64,000 bases of DNA from Cryptomeria japonica. Its lineage: Eukaryota; Streptophyta; Pinopsida; Cupressales; Cupressaceae. A program made the translations under genes and the position numbers. The stretch spans positions 477,933,657-477,997,656 of the forward strand of contig NC_081412.1 of assembly GCF_030272615.1 (NCBI RefSeq), written 5' to 3'. Shown in pieces: positions 21,991-32,634 of the stretch; positions within the stretch are counted from its first letter, which is position 1; every line of letters begins with the position of its first letter. The notes below the pieces were generated by a model. That model did no database searches. It saw nothing but the letters and a program-made list of their open reading frames with translations, and was not told the DNA's origin.

Positions 21991-22833
21991 ATGGCGGCCG
22001 ACCCTCCCTTTGGCTTCATCATGAGCGTGTTTCCCAGACCCACCTGTTGTTTTGGAGCTGACACTCCAATCTCTCTCTCGGCATCTACGCGCCAAGTTTC
22101 TTTCAGGAAAATCACAGACTTAAGGCTCAAGCATCTCCTCCTCTTCTCGGATTTTCCACTCATTTTGGCCATGAAGATGATTTTGGGCAGTGGTCATCTC
22201 AATAGAGATGAATATCCTCAGGATAACACCAGCATTTCTTCAAGGTTTGTCGCCTCCCTACCTGACTTAAAACTCGCCAAACAGGCAGTCTGGTCTATCA
22301 CAAAGAAGCTCTTCTTGGAGGAAGTTACCCAAGAGCTCCAGGAAATTCTAAACAAAGCAATTCATGATTCTGGGGCCCCTCGACTAGGAGATAGAATCCT
22401 TTTTAACGCTCATGGAGAATTGATCAAGTATTATCCATTCCTGCTTGATTTGAAAGGGAAGGACCTGGATAGGCACATAGTGTTTGCGGGTGTTGGCTTT
22501 GGCTATCTCAAATGGCGGTTTCTGGGAGAGGATTCAGAAGACCTTGGAAGGGAGGAGGACCTTATTCAGTTTGCAAGACTCAATGGTATCCTGCCTCTGA
22601 AACCAGAAGAGGAAAACCCACATTTGGATCAGGCTAGCAGGGGTCATGCTTCCAGGGGTCGTCGTGGGACTAGAATTAGCTGTGGTAGAGGTCGCCCTCC
22701 GAGCAGAGGACGTGGCCGAGCAAGGATGGAGCACTAGTCAGCTGAAGCTCGACAGGAATTTGCAAGCAGAGGCAGAGGCCGAGGTCATCCTAGGAAGCAG
22801 CTGGAAGAATCAGACACTCCCTCTTCAAGCTAG
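21991..22833 (+). pseudogene. LINE ORF3: unknown protein with RG-rich tail
   Basis: The ATG at 21991 (MAADPPFGFIMSVFPRP) follows a pyrimidine-rich leader. The frame runs 248 codons to a TAG at 22735, then stays open to a TAG at 22831. The middle (about residues 75-200) has a compact, well-composed globular look (LAKQAVWSITKKLF, DRILFNAHGELIKYYPFLLD, FAGVGFGYLKWRFLG). The C-terminal 60-70 residues are RG-rich (SRGHASRGRRG, GRGRPPSRGRGRAR, then ASRGRGRGH beyond the first stop), as in RNA-binding RGG boxes. The RG tail continuing past the TAG suggests that the stop is a mutation. I do not recognise the core domain. It lies inside the LINE, between RNase H and the tail, so it was mobilised with it. 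Confidence 0.7.
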
Positions 22834-23157
22834 GCTTTCTGTGGATTCCTCATTTTGATTATTGATACTAATTAGATATGTATATTTCTCTTAGGTTTAT
22901 TTTCAAGCTCAAAAACTCTGTCCTAGGCAGATGGATATCTGCTCTATCGTTAATAGTCTATTGCTTTCCTAGACTATGAAACCCTCTAATGGTTTAGAAA
23001 AAACAACTAAAACATAAGTTTAAAGCTTTTCTGGTTTTGGTGAATTCTTTGTGCTCTCAAAGAGCAGGGATTTTTGAATGTCTGAGAATTTTGTTACAAA
23101 CATATGTATTTAAACTTATTAATACAAATCTGGCTCTGCCTTTACCGATAAAAAAAA
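22834..23157 (+). other. LINE 3' untranslated region and tail
   Basis: Non-coding sequence after ORF3. It ends in TTTACCGAT followed by a short A-run, directly against the target duplication. Confidence 0.75.
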
Positions 23158-23237
23158 ACAAACTGAGAAAATTTTGAAAACTTAGTAAGACATCAAAACA
23201 ATTACAATAAACATAATGTAACATAGACCTAATAATT

Positions 23238-25344
23238 TGTAATGTCCTCTACTAGGAGTAAGCCTGTTTCCCATAATTAAACATGCATCATCACCACTTA
23301 TCATACCTTCAATCATATCATTGAAACTAGAGAACAATTAATTATTCATTATACGATCAATAATTATTATTATTATATATAGGCTCAATCCTTACTTATT
23401 TCCTAACCTTGGAGGACGGGGATTTTCCATCATAGGCGCTTGGAAACTAGTCTACAAGTAGGCTCTCTCAAGGTTTCAGGACTCCATCCATACCTCATCT
23501 TGGGCTTACCTATCTTGTGAGGATTTACTCCGCCTCTCCTTACACACACCAACCTATTAAAGACTAGGCCATTAATGTTACAATCTTTCATGTATTTTTA
23601 TTGCATATCTACATAAATGCAATAAGTATAAATCTGATCTCCTTATTATTAACAAATGCAAATCTCATTGATAATACTTCTTTATACACATTCATACCTG
23701 AATTTATATAATAACTTATATTACAGCTATATATATTTGCTCATTATTCCTGATAGAATGCAGACATAACATAACATTAAATGTAAACAAGCATATGATC
23801 ATACGTAAGATGCAACATATCAATCTGTTGTTCTGATAATGATAGTATTTAATTCTGATTTCTTCTTTGATGCAGACTTAACGTCTTTTTCCTTGATCTC
23901 CTTCGATGACGATCCTTGTTGTGATCAACTAAATCCCCAATTCATATCCCTTATTAATGTGGTCTTCTTCCTTATTATACCTTCCTCCATTGCTGAAAGG
24001 GCGTGTTGTTTGAGTTCTTAGTTGCCAGAAACGCGACGGTCTCCCGTCGTTTCGCGTTTCAACGGGAGAAACGCGTTTCTCGTTTCTAACGGCCGTTTTT
24101 GCAGCGTTTGTAATATGTTTTCCATTGTTTTGATTTGTCAGTCAAATAATTGTTTTCCATTATAAGTGGGGTAAAGTAATTGTTTTTAAAGTAAAGTAAA
24201 TGTTTTAAATGGTAAACTAATTGTTTTTAACAGGTTTGATAGTAAAGTAAATGTTTTAAACAGATTTGACAGTAAAGTAATTGTTTTTTATTGATTTAAC
24301 ATTGACACACTGATTTTTTTTTGGCATGTGAAATTGCATGTTTCATGGCTTAACTTTAGATTAACTAGTAGATGCAGATTATAGTTTTCTATGTCATGTT
24401 AGTTACATTAAATATATAACTTTAACTAACATTAATTATACAGCCTCATGCAAAATATTTCAATATAATTATCTACAATTCATGCAATGCAATATCTAGA
24501 TAATTTATCTCCTAATATAAATATTTCAATATATATTTTTATAATAAATTTGCATGCGTATATATCTATTGTTTTGTATTTTAGAAACTTTAACTTCATA
24601 TTTTTTATTTATGTGAAATAAAGTTTTTTAATGAAAATATATATAAAACTCCATGCTTTTTCATTTATGTAAAATAATTTTTTATAATTTTATATATATA
24701 TATATACGTTTCTTATACGCAACCTTTAAATATTCCGTTTCTCGTCACGTTGCCGTTGCGGTTGCGTTTCTCGTTTCTCGTTTCTGGTAACTAAGTTTGA
24801 ATGGACATTTCCCTAGAAAGATGGTGTCTCCTCTTATATCATAATCGCTGCTCTCTTAACTTGTTGCCTTAACAAATCGTGATGGCTAATTTGTCCTTTA
24901 TACAATGTTTTCTCTTAACCACTTGCTATTATTGAAGGGCCAACTACACACTTGATATTCAGATTATCTCACTTTATGAATGAAGGTAATTTCACATTCC
25001 CTTGCATTGGGATGTCAAATTGGGGTTATGACTTGCTTATCCTTTTCAGATTCCATTATCTTTTCCCCTTCATTGCAAATAGTTATTTCCGAAGGCAGAG
25101 AGTTTGACAGGATTCACAAGACTAAGAGACATGTACCATCACGATAAAAATATCAGATCTTTCCATGCCTACAAATTCACGCTACCATTATAGAGTTGTC
25201 GGATATTGGAAAACTTGCTGAGTAATATCAACTTTGAAGTATGTGGCCGCAACATTATTCCCTTGTATGTATGGCAGTATGTAGCGGCTATGTTATTCCT
25301 TTTATGAGGGTGTGACTATTGGTGTCATGGCAGGGGTCATGACA
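23238..25344 (-). mobile_element. 3' LTR of element E, split by a TIR element
   Basis: Aligns by eye along its length to 27834-31061, with shared blocks CTTGGAAACTAGTCTACAAG, GGGCTTACCTATCTTGTGAG, ATCTCCTTCGATGA, GGTGTCTCCTCTTATATC and GTGACTATTGGTGTCATGG. It is interrupted at 24017-24795. It ends CATGACA. Confidence 0.88.
24017..24795. mobile_element. 779-bp TIR element (MITE-like, hAT-like?)
   Basis: The left end, CTTAGTTGCCAGAAACG, matches the reverse complement of the right end, CTTAGTTACCAGAAACG. The flanks TTTGAGTT and TTTGAATG represent an approximately 8-bp target duplication of TTTGAGTG, which is the intact sequence in the sister LTR at about 30505. Subterminal regions repeat GTTTCTCGTTTCT and CGCGTTTC. 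The interior is AT-rich and has no open frame. An 8-bp duplication suggests hAT, but the terminal bases are not typical, so the superfamily is uncertain. Confidence 0.85.
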
Positions 25345-26189
25345 GTCGACCTCAAGAAAGCTTGTACTAGTATGTTCTTCGGATTACAATGACCCCAATC
25401 AATTGTGGCTAGTATACTTGCCTCAGTCCCACCATCATAGTCTTTTAGGATCATAGGATTGATAATGTTTTTTAAAGTATGAGATCAATTCTTGTCCACT
25501 ATCCTTCTAATTTACGTACTTGAATTTTACAATATCAACAAAAACCCTAAGCTGGTAATTGGCAAGGATTGCGGTTTAAGACAAGTTTTTTCCCATCGTC
25601 AGAGAAAAGTAATGTCATCTTGCATAGCATTAGTTTGAAAATCAATATCTTTTTGGCATTATTCATAGCTGCAAAGAGCTGATTCGGTGGGTCTAATTCT
25701 TGCACCATTTCATAGATTTTTCTTTGATTCCTCCAATGCGATTAGAATGCACCACAAACCTTATGTATAATCTTCCTTGCAAGAGAGGGGGAGTTGAATG
25801 GTAACATTACTGACCTATTCTACTTTTATTATCAAGAGAGAGATTGCCAGTTAAAAATAGTTTGGAACTTGAAACCAAGAGTCCACATGCCCCATGGTGT
25901 GTGAACAAAGGAGTTTGATACGGAGTTTTGAATTCAAATGCCAAATTACGTTTTCTTTTGATGATGAGTAAAAATTTTTAAAAAAAATTGTTGTCTATTT
26001 CGATAATTGGATTGATGCTTTTTGGTTGCTATTGCTTGTCAAGGGTTTATTGAAATATACATTTCCTTTCCTATTTATAGGCAAACTCATTATACTCATC
26101 AAATTCTTACTTGATCACATCCTAACCTAGGGTATCAAACTTACAGATTTTCTTGGCATTGTTATGTTCAACAAATCCTATGTTGTTTT
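25345..26189 (-). other. Internal region of element E, non-coding
   Basis: No open frame or motif of a retroviral-type protein was recognised on either strand. The sequence directly after the 3' LTR lacks an obvious polypurine tract on the minus strand. Confidence 0.55.
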
Positions 26190-27680
26190 ACTAGTGTTTT
26201 TTATAGACATGCGTGTCTTCATAATCTAAATCATGCACCCTATTTAATTTGAATGCAAGGGTATAATTGTTGAAACATATATAAGTACTCATGAAGCACT
26301 CATGGAATAGACTTATTTGGAGACATATCAAGCATGAAGTGTATACATTAGGAAAGCACATAAACCCATGAAGTAACCATGTTGCAAACCTACTAGACAT
26401 GAATCAAACATGTAAAGCATAACATATTCACACAAAAACCCATAAGGCATGAATCAAACACATGGATACATATGATGACATGAATCATACAAATGAATAC
26501 ACTCTAAGGGTGAAGAATATACGTGCATACACATAAACATGAATTCACTCAAGTGTATATAGCACATAAAGCATGTAGTACATAGAGCATGGAGTATACA
26601 TAAATTCACTTAAGACATGGAGCATACACGTGAATACACATATTTATTCACGTAAGGCATGAAGCATGTGTGCAAATATATGTAGCACATAAAGCATGAA
26701 GCATACAAATGAATACACTTGTAGCATGAAGCATGTAGCACATACATAGGAATACACTTAATTTATGAAGCATACATGTAGGGCATAAAGCATGAAGTAA
26801 ACACATGAAACACTTAAAAGCATGAAGCATACTGGTGAAGTATAATGTAATCATGTTGAAACATGACAAACATGGAGCAAACATTGAAGCATACATTCGA
26901 TACAAAGCATACATGAGAAAAGTACACAGATAAAACATACAATGTGGCAATCATGTTGAAGACACATCAAACATATATCTACAAATTATGAGGTATATAT
27001 ACATGAAATATACATAAGCCACGTGAACACACTTAAAGCAAGAAGCACACAGGTAAAGCATAGAGTATACATATAGGGCATAAAGCATACACATAAATAT
27101 AATTAAGGCAAGAAGAACTCACATGAACACACATGAAGTATGACGTATACACGTAGGGCACATAAATACGAGCAAGGTGTGAGACATAAAGCATTCCCAT
27201 AAATAGACTTTAAGATGGGAAGCATGCACATAAATACACACAAAACATGAAGCATATACATTGCAAGGCATGAATATACGTACGACATGAGTCATACACA
27301 TGAATACATGTGCAATGTAAGTCATACATATGAATACACATAAGGTGTGAAACACTTGTATGAATACACATAATGCAGAAGGTATTCACATGTGTACACA
27401 AGCATTACAAATATATGAACATACACTTAATACATTCAAGGCCTACAAATACATTTGAAGCATATAAAATTACATAAAGCATGAAATGTATGCTCAATTA
27501 ATATATGCAAGGTATGAATCATAAATGCACATAAGGAATTAAATATACACAAAAAGGTATGAAAGGCATGAAGCCAATGAAGCATAAATACATGTAAGGT
27601 GTGAATACATGCAAGGTATGAAGCATAAATTTAAGAATCACAAATATTCTCAAGTTAGGAAGCATACACTTGTAAGGCAT
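26190..27680. repeat. Degenerate minisatellite of GCATGAAGCATACACATGAATACAC type
   Basis: About 1.5 kb consist of imperfect repeats of short modules: AAGCATGAAGCATA, ACACATGAATACAC and TAAGGCATGAAG, with units of roughly 25-36 bp. Open frames on the minus strand (for example 26648-26950) are Cys/Met/His-rich translations of the repeat, not genes. It fills most of the internal region of element E. Confidence 0.85.
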
Positions 27681-27819
27681 GAAGTATTCATTTGAAAGGT
27701 ACCCACATATTAAAGAGCAATATTGGCTTATCTATTTTTTATTTACTTATAAAGGGGGTGAATAATTAACCTTAATTGTATGGTTGTTTCATAGTTGTCT
27801 CGTAGGATGGCAGGATTAT

Positions 27820-27831
27820 GCTTTGATACCA
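27820..27831 (-). other. Primer binding site of element E
   Basis: The minus strand reads TGGTATCAAAGC, one base different from the initiator tRNA-Met complement TGGTATCAGAGC. It lies two bases from the LTR start at 27834, the same spacing as in copia element C. This sets the element's orientation as minus. Confidence 0.85.
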
Positions 27832-28453
27832 ATTGTAGTGTCCCCTACTAGGAGCAACCTCGTTTCCCATAATTAAACATACATCATCATAACTTATCAT
27901 GCCTTCAATCAAATGAAACTAGAGAACAATTAATTATTAATAATACAATCAACAATTATTATATTTAGGCCCCTTCCTCCCAACCTAATGGAGGACGATG
28001 ATTTATTGTCATAGGGAACTTGGAAACTAGTCTACAAGTAGGCTTCCTCAAGGTTTTTGGATTTCGTCCATACTCGTCTTGGGCTTACCTATCTTGTGAG
28101 GATTTACTCCTCTCCCTACACACACCAACCTATGCTCTTGAAGGTAATAGTGAATGATTAAAAACCAGACCATTAATATAATAATATTTTATGTATTATG
28201 AATGCATTTGTACATAAATGCAATTAAGTATAAATCTAATATCCTTATTATTAACAAATGCAAATCTTATTGACAATACGTCTTTATACATATTTATACT
28301 CGAATAAATATAATAATTTATATTACAATTATATATATTTGCGCATTATTCTTTATCGAAAGTATACGTAACATAACATAAATGTAAACACGCATATGAT
28401 CATAAATAATATACAGCATACCAATCCATTATTTTGATAATGATAGTATTTAA

Positions 28454-28892
28454 TGTTGTTGTGTAGCTAGGTCGGATCCCTTCTAGGGCCGACCTAGTGC
28501 ACAAAATGCCAAGTGGCCTGTCGGCCTTGGCATTTAGATATCTCAGTTGTATGAGTCTAATTTGGGGCAGACCCTATTTGGGGGAACCACTTGTGTGTAA
28601 CTTGTGATTAAGTTAAATGTAACTTGCAACTAAGGGAGACTCATATGTAACTTGCAATATATAGGTTTGACCCTATCCTTGGTGCCAAAAGTATATGGCC
28701 TACTTGAGATCTATTAGGAGGTATTGATTCATATATATGCAAGGTCATGATTGCATCAATAGCAATGAATTCAATAACATGAAGGACATGTAGTGTTCTC
28801 GGGGGTGACGATAAGAGCTTATCGTCTATGGTTGGGAAGGCAACAGATATGATGTTTGCCTGTGGTTAACGAGCACTACCATAAAATCAACA
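28454..28892 (+). mobile_element. 5' LTR of element F
   Basis: 439 bp from TGTTGTTGTG to AAATCAACA. It shares with the right copy the blocks GGTCGGATCCCTTCTAGGGC, TATCTCAGTTGTATGAGTC and TTATCGTCTATGGTTGGGAA. Confidence 0.92.
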
Positions 28893-28904
28893 TGGTATCA
28901 GAGC
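28893..28904 (+). other. Primer binding site of element F
   Basis: TGGTATCAGAGC, complementary to the initiator tRNA-Met 3' end, with no gap after the LTR. Confidence 0.93.
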
Positions 28905-28991
28905 GGGTTCCTTCTATAGAGCCTAACTGCTTGAAGGTAGATCCTATGCTTTTGAGGGAGTTCAATCAAATTAATTTATGAACGAAAAAAT

Positions 28992-29397
28992 AATGGCAAA
29001 GAAGAAGGAAAATTTGATGATCTGGCGAAGGAGAAAGCCGCAGCGCAGGCTTAGTATAACATGTACAATTCCATATCAAAGTCCGAAGGCAAAATATGGG
29101 ACTATGACAACGCCCTTTACGACTCCTTTGAATTGCGATCCTTTTTTTTTAGTTGAATAGAGCATTGTCGGTGGTCTCAAGGTCGAGTCCCCGCAGCGCT
29201 CCTGTGCAACTGGAGGCTTCTGGATGCGTTCGTAGCTTCTCACTTTGACAAAATCGGGAGCTGAATTATGAGAAGCAGCCGGACGAGAAAATTTTGATTC
29301 TGAAGAGTAGAAAGGCTTCGTCTTGGTTGCTCAAGAATGTGATCAATGGATTTCACTGGAAGAAGTACAAAGTATAGAAAAGTGTTGTCGAACTACA
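28992..29397 (+). pseudogene. Captured host-gene fragment in element F
   Basis: Reading from 28992 in one frame gives about 135 codons of coherent protein-like sequence: GKEEGKFDDLAKEKAAAQA, then YNMYNSISKSEGK, IWDYDNALYDSFELRSF, RALSVVSRSSPRSAP and SWLLKNVINGFHWKKYKV. Stops (TAG after AAAQA, TAG, TGA, TAG) interrupt it but there is no frameshift. It is unrelated to gag or pol. The WDY...LYDSFEL motif loosely reminds me of small plant proteins of unknown function with a YDS(F/Y)EL core, but I cannot name the gene. Its position between PBS and PPT and the absence of an intron fit capture through an RNA intermediate. Confidence 0.55.
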
Positions 29398-29435
29398 TGA
29401 TATTACAACTAAAGGTGGATGTTTGTCACATTTAT

Positions 29436-29790
29436 GAGTAGGTATGGTGGATCCACCCTCTGCGAGTAGGCATGGTGGAGATGCATTCTTCTTTGGGAGA
29501 AGTTTGAGGTTAGAGTCCTCGTTCCACCCTCTACGAGTAGGTATGGTGGATCCACCCTCTACGAGTAGGCATGGTGGAGATGCATTCTTCTCTGGAAGAA
29601 GTTTGAGGTTAGAGCCCTTGTTCCACCCTTTGCGAGTAGGCATGGTGGAGCCACCCTCTACAAGTAGGCATGGTGGTAATGCAACCTTCTTTGGGAGAAG
29701 GCTGAGGTGAAAGCCCTCTTTCCACCCTCTACGAGTAGGCATGGTGAGCCCACCCTCTACGAATAGGTATGGTGGGTATCATGGAAGAAA
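29436..29790. repeat. 99-bp tandem repeat, three units plus a partial
   Basis: Units start GAGTAGG(T/C)ATGGTGG at 29436, 29535, 29634 and 29733, exactly 99 bp apart. Each unit contains the sub-repeat CCACCCTCTACGAGTAGGCATGG more than once. Because 99 is divisible by three, open frames run through on both strands (29444-29710 plus, 29353-29742 minus); these follow from the repeat and are not called as genes. Confidence 0.9.
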
Positions 29791-29915
29791 TTCCATGATG
29801 TGCTTGTTCACTCTCTGGGAGTAGCTATGGTGAACGTATTATTCATGGGAGTATCCATGGTGGTAGTCACTATGTGACGGTTATTTAGAAGGAATCCTCC
29901 CTAGCTTAGAGGGAG

Positions 29916-30354
29916 TGTTGTTGTGTAGCTAGGTCGGATCCCTTCTAGGGCCGACCTATTGCACAAAATGCCAAGTGGTTTGTCGGCCTTAACATTTGGA
30001 TATCTCAGTTGTATGAGTCTAATTTGGGGCAGGCCCTATTTGGGAAAACCACTTGTGTGTAACTTGTGATTAAGTTAAATGTAACTTGCAACTAAGGGAG
30101 ACTCATATGTAACTTGTAATATATAGGTCTGACCCTATCCTTGGCGCCAAAAGTATATGGCCGACTTGAGATCTATTAGGAGGTATTGATTCATATATAT
30201 GCAAGGTCGTGATTGCATCAATAGCAATGAATTCGATAACATGAAGGACATGTAGTGTGCTCCGGGGTGACGATAAGATCTTATCGTCTATGGTTGGGAA
30301 GACAACAGATCTGATGTTTGCCTGTGGTTAACGAGCACTACCATAAAATCAAAA
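29916..30354 (+). mobile_element. 3' LTR of element F
   Basis: 439 bp, same length as the 5' copy. It ends AATCAAAA instead of AATCAACA, a one-base change at the terminal dinucleotide, and is followed by TTTAA. Confidence 0.92.
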
Positions 30355-31066
30355 TTTAATTCTGATTTCTTCTTTGATGTAGACTTAACGTCTTCTTCCT
30401 TGATCTCCTTCGATGATGATTGTGATCAACTAAGTCCCCAGTTCATATCCCGTATTAATTTGGTCTTCTTCCTTATTATACCTTCATCGCTAAAAGGGTG
30501 TGTTGTTTGAGTGGACCTTTCTCTAGAAAGATGGTGTCTCCTCTTATATCATAATTGATGCTCTCTTAACTAACGTGTTGCCTTAACAAATCGTAATGGC
30601 TAATCTATCCTTTACACAACGTTTTCTCTTAAACACTTGTTGTCATTGATGGACGAACAACATACACTTGATATTCAGATTATCCCGCTTTATGAAATAA
30701 GGTAATTTCATATTCCCTTGCATTGGGATATCAGATTGGGGTTATGACTTTCTTATCCATTTCTGATTCCATTATCTTTTCCCCTTCATTGTAAACTGTT
30801 GTTTTCGAATACATAGAGTTTGACAGGATTCACAAGATTGAGAATTGACATGCACCATCATGATAAAATATCAGATCTTTCTATGCCTACAAATTCATGC
30901 TACCATTATAGAGTTGTCAGATACTGGAAAACTTGCTCAGTAATATCAACTTCAAAGTATACAGCCGCAACATTATTCCCTTATATGCTTGGCAGTATTA
31001 GCAGATATGTTTTTCCTTTTGTGAGGGTGTGACTATTGGTGTCATGGCGAGGTTCATGAGATAATT

Positions 31067-31876
31067 ACTAACAAAATATGGTAATTAATGATTATAGAAG
31101 ATGTAATCTAGATTCATAGGAGTCAATTTGGATAACATAAAACCACAGTTAAAATTTGGAAGAGAAGAATAACAATGTTTAAGAGTTATCTACTTTGTCA
31201 TTTAGTAGATTTAGTAGGTCACAAACTAGATAAATACATTAGCTCCTCTATCATCAAGAATCTTCCATTTTCATCCTTTGTAAGTTGAGAGAGAGCCTCA
31301 TCAAGGTGATATCCATCTTGTCATGAATCATCAAGCTTCCTCGTGCTACTCCACTAGAGGAGCTCGACCCATCACAAATGATCTAGCAATACGTAGCCAC
31401 ATACATGATGGAATTTGATTCACTATTAAGTGAGAGTACTTATATACTCATGAAATCTATACATATATAATACAATGAACCTACCCACTAATTGGGCCCC
31501 TTCAAAACCTGTTTTTGCTTTAATCCAAAACATATTGTGGGAGAGAATGCAAATCAGCCAAGGTAACACGCTTATGCATATAAATCAATGGAAACCAATG
31601 TTTAAAACATAAATTGTGCCGATCATCTCACTATGATATTTTGACATTCTGTAAGATGGACAATGCATTATCTAATAGACAAGCCCATACTAAGCAAAAA
31701 TATTTATTAGGTAGTCTACCAAGGAAACAATTCCAATTCTAAACATAATTCTCTAATCCACTCAATACTAATTGATATAAGAGATGGAGGGTTTGACTTC
31801 CTCAATTGCTATCTACCATTATAACCCTTCTAAAATGGAGGGATAATACTAATTAATAAATTCTCTTAATTGAATG
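31067..31876. other. Flank between elements E and B, no gene seen
   Basis: About 800 bp of AT-rich sequence with no supported open frame or repeat. It is the host side of the insertions of E (right end) and B (left end). Confidence 0.5.
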
Positions 31877-32634
31877 TGTAGACACATAAATTTGTTTATT
31901 AATTAAATGAATATTAAATATTTATTTAATGACTAAATATTCCTCTATTAATTAAATTGACATTTAATTAATTCACCTTAGCCTATTCTTTTTTAGTTAA
32001 ATAAATTTATTTAATTACTAAACTATAATCCAGGTTATTAAATAAATCTAATTTATTTAATTCATCCCCCTTCTTCCTATTTAAATAAATTTAACATTTA
32101 TTTAAAAATCAAATTCCCCTTTTAAATAAATCAATATTTATTTAAAATTCCCCCACTTGTATTTTCCTACAAATACAAGTGGCACAAAAAAATTGAATTT
32201 TATTTTTAAATAAAAACCCTATTTATCCACACTCACCTCTTTCTAAATTCTTCTAGGTTTCTCTAAAACCCTTCTAGACTCTTCTAACCCTTTCCAAATT
32301 AGCCTAATCTCACTCCTAAACATTTACACAATCCTAATCCAAAAATCCCTCCCAAAAGTCTTCAAAAGTCATTTAAGGCTCTTACAAAGTCTTAAATGCA
32401 TTTCCTCTTTCAACACTCCCACCCACATGGGACTTGACCCTTTGGTCAAGACTTAATAACCCCAGCCACATGAGGTTACCCTCATGTCCCCTTAGCCATT
32501 TAATGCTCCCTTCCTCTCCTCTCAAGCCATTACATGTTGACACTTGTCATCATGAGATTGGATTGAAAACCATCACATGGATCAGAAACCCATCAATCTT
32601 AGCCCTTGACAAGCTCACTCAATCTTGACCATTC
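31877..32634 (+). mobile_element. 5' LTR of gypsy element B, left part
   Basis: Starts TGTAGACACATAAATTTG, similar to the start of the element A LTR (TGTAGACACCTAAAATTG), and has the same AT-rich AAATAAAT/ATTTATTT opening. It is cut after CATTC at 32634 by element A and resumes at 46699. The joined LTR would be about 1.2 kb. The partner 3' LTR of B is not in the window. Confidence 0.75.

Larger units (their letters stand above)
15207..23157 (+). mobile_element. Full-length L1-type LINE, about 7.95 kb
   Basis: The element is bounded by a 16-bp direct repeat ACAAACTGAGAAAATT at 15191-15206 and 23158-23173, and ends in a short A-run after ACCGAT, as expected for target-primed reverse transcription. 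It carries ORF1, ORF2 and an extra ORF3. The long target duplication together with an apparently complete 5' region suggests a full-length insertion. Nonsense codons in every ORF show that it is inactive. Confidence 0.92.
28454..30354 (+). mobile_element. Mini LTR retrotransposon F with a captured gene
   Basis: A complete 1,901-bp element. The two 439-bp LTRs (28454-28892 and 29916-30354) start TGTTGTTGTG and are highly similar. The PBS TGGTATCAGAGC at 28893-28904 directly follows the 5' LTR, and a purine tract CTTAGAGGGAG directly precedes the 3' LTR. The target duplication TTTAA is at 28449-28453 and 30355-30359. The 1,023-bp internal region encodes no retroviral protein; it holds a gene-like fragment and a 99-bp repeat array. 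This is a TRIM/SMART-like non-autonomous element. Confidence 0.92.
23238..31061 (-). mobile_element. Non-autonomous LTR retrotransposon E (LARD-like)
   Basis: Two long direct repeats (23238-25344 and 27834-31061) flank a 2.49-kb internal region. They start TGTAATGTCCTC and TGTAGTGTCCCC. A perfect target duplication TAATT lies at 23233-23237 and 31062-31066. The PBS is on the minus strand at 27820-27831. Without their nested insertions both LTRs are about 1.3 kb. The internal region has no recognisable gag or pol and is dominated by a minisatellite, so movement would have needed proteins in trans. The element inserted only 60 bp beyond the LINE. Confidence 0.88.
27834..31061 (-). mobile_element. 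5' LTR of element E, split by element F
   Basis: Partner of the LTR at 23238-25344. It is interrupted at 28454-30354 by element F; the sister LTR shows the empty site GATAGTATTTAATTCTGAT. It ends CATGAGA and is followed by the target duplication TAATT. Confidence 0.88.

Noticed and set aside
26648-27401. Cys/Met-rich open frames on the minus strand
   Set aside because: They are direct translations of the degenerate minisatellite in element E and change frame with the repeat; no conserved peptide unit holds.
26190-27680. Possible CRISPR-like array
   Set aside because: Repeats are degenerate, units vary in length and spacers are not unique; the sequence is a plant retroelement interior.
29353-29742. 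129-codon minus-strand frame and 88-codon plus-strand frame
   Set aside because: Both arise because the 99-bp tandem unit is divisible by three and lacks stops; neither has other gene features.
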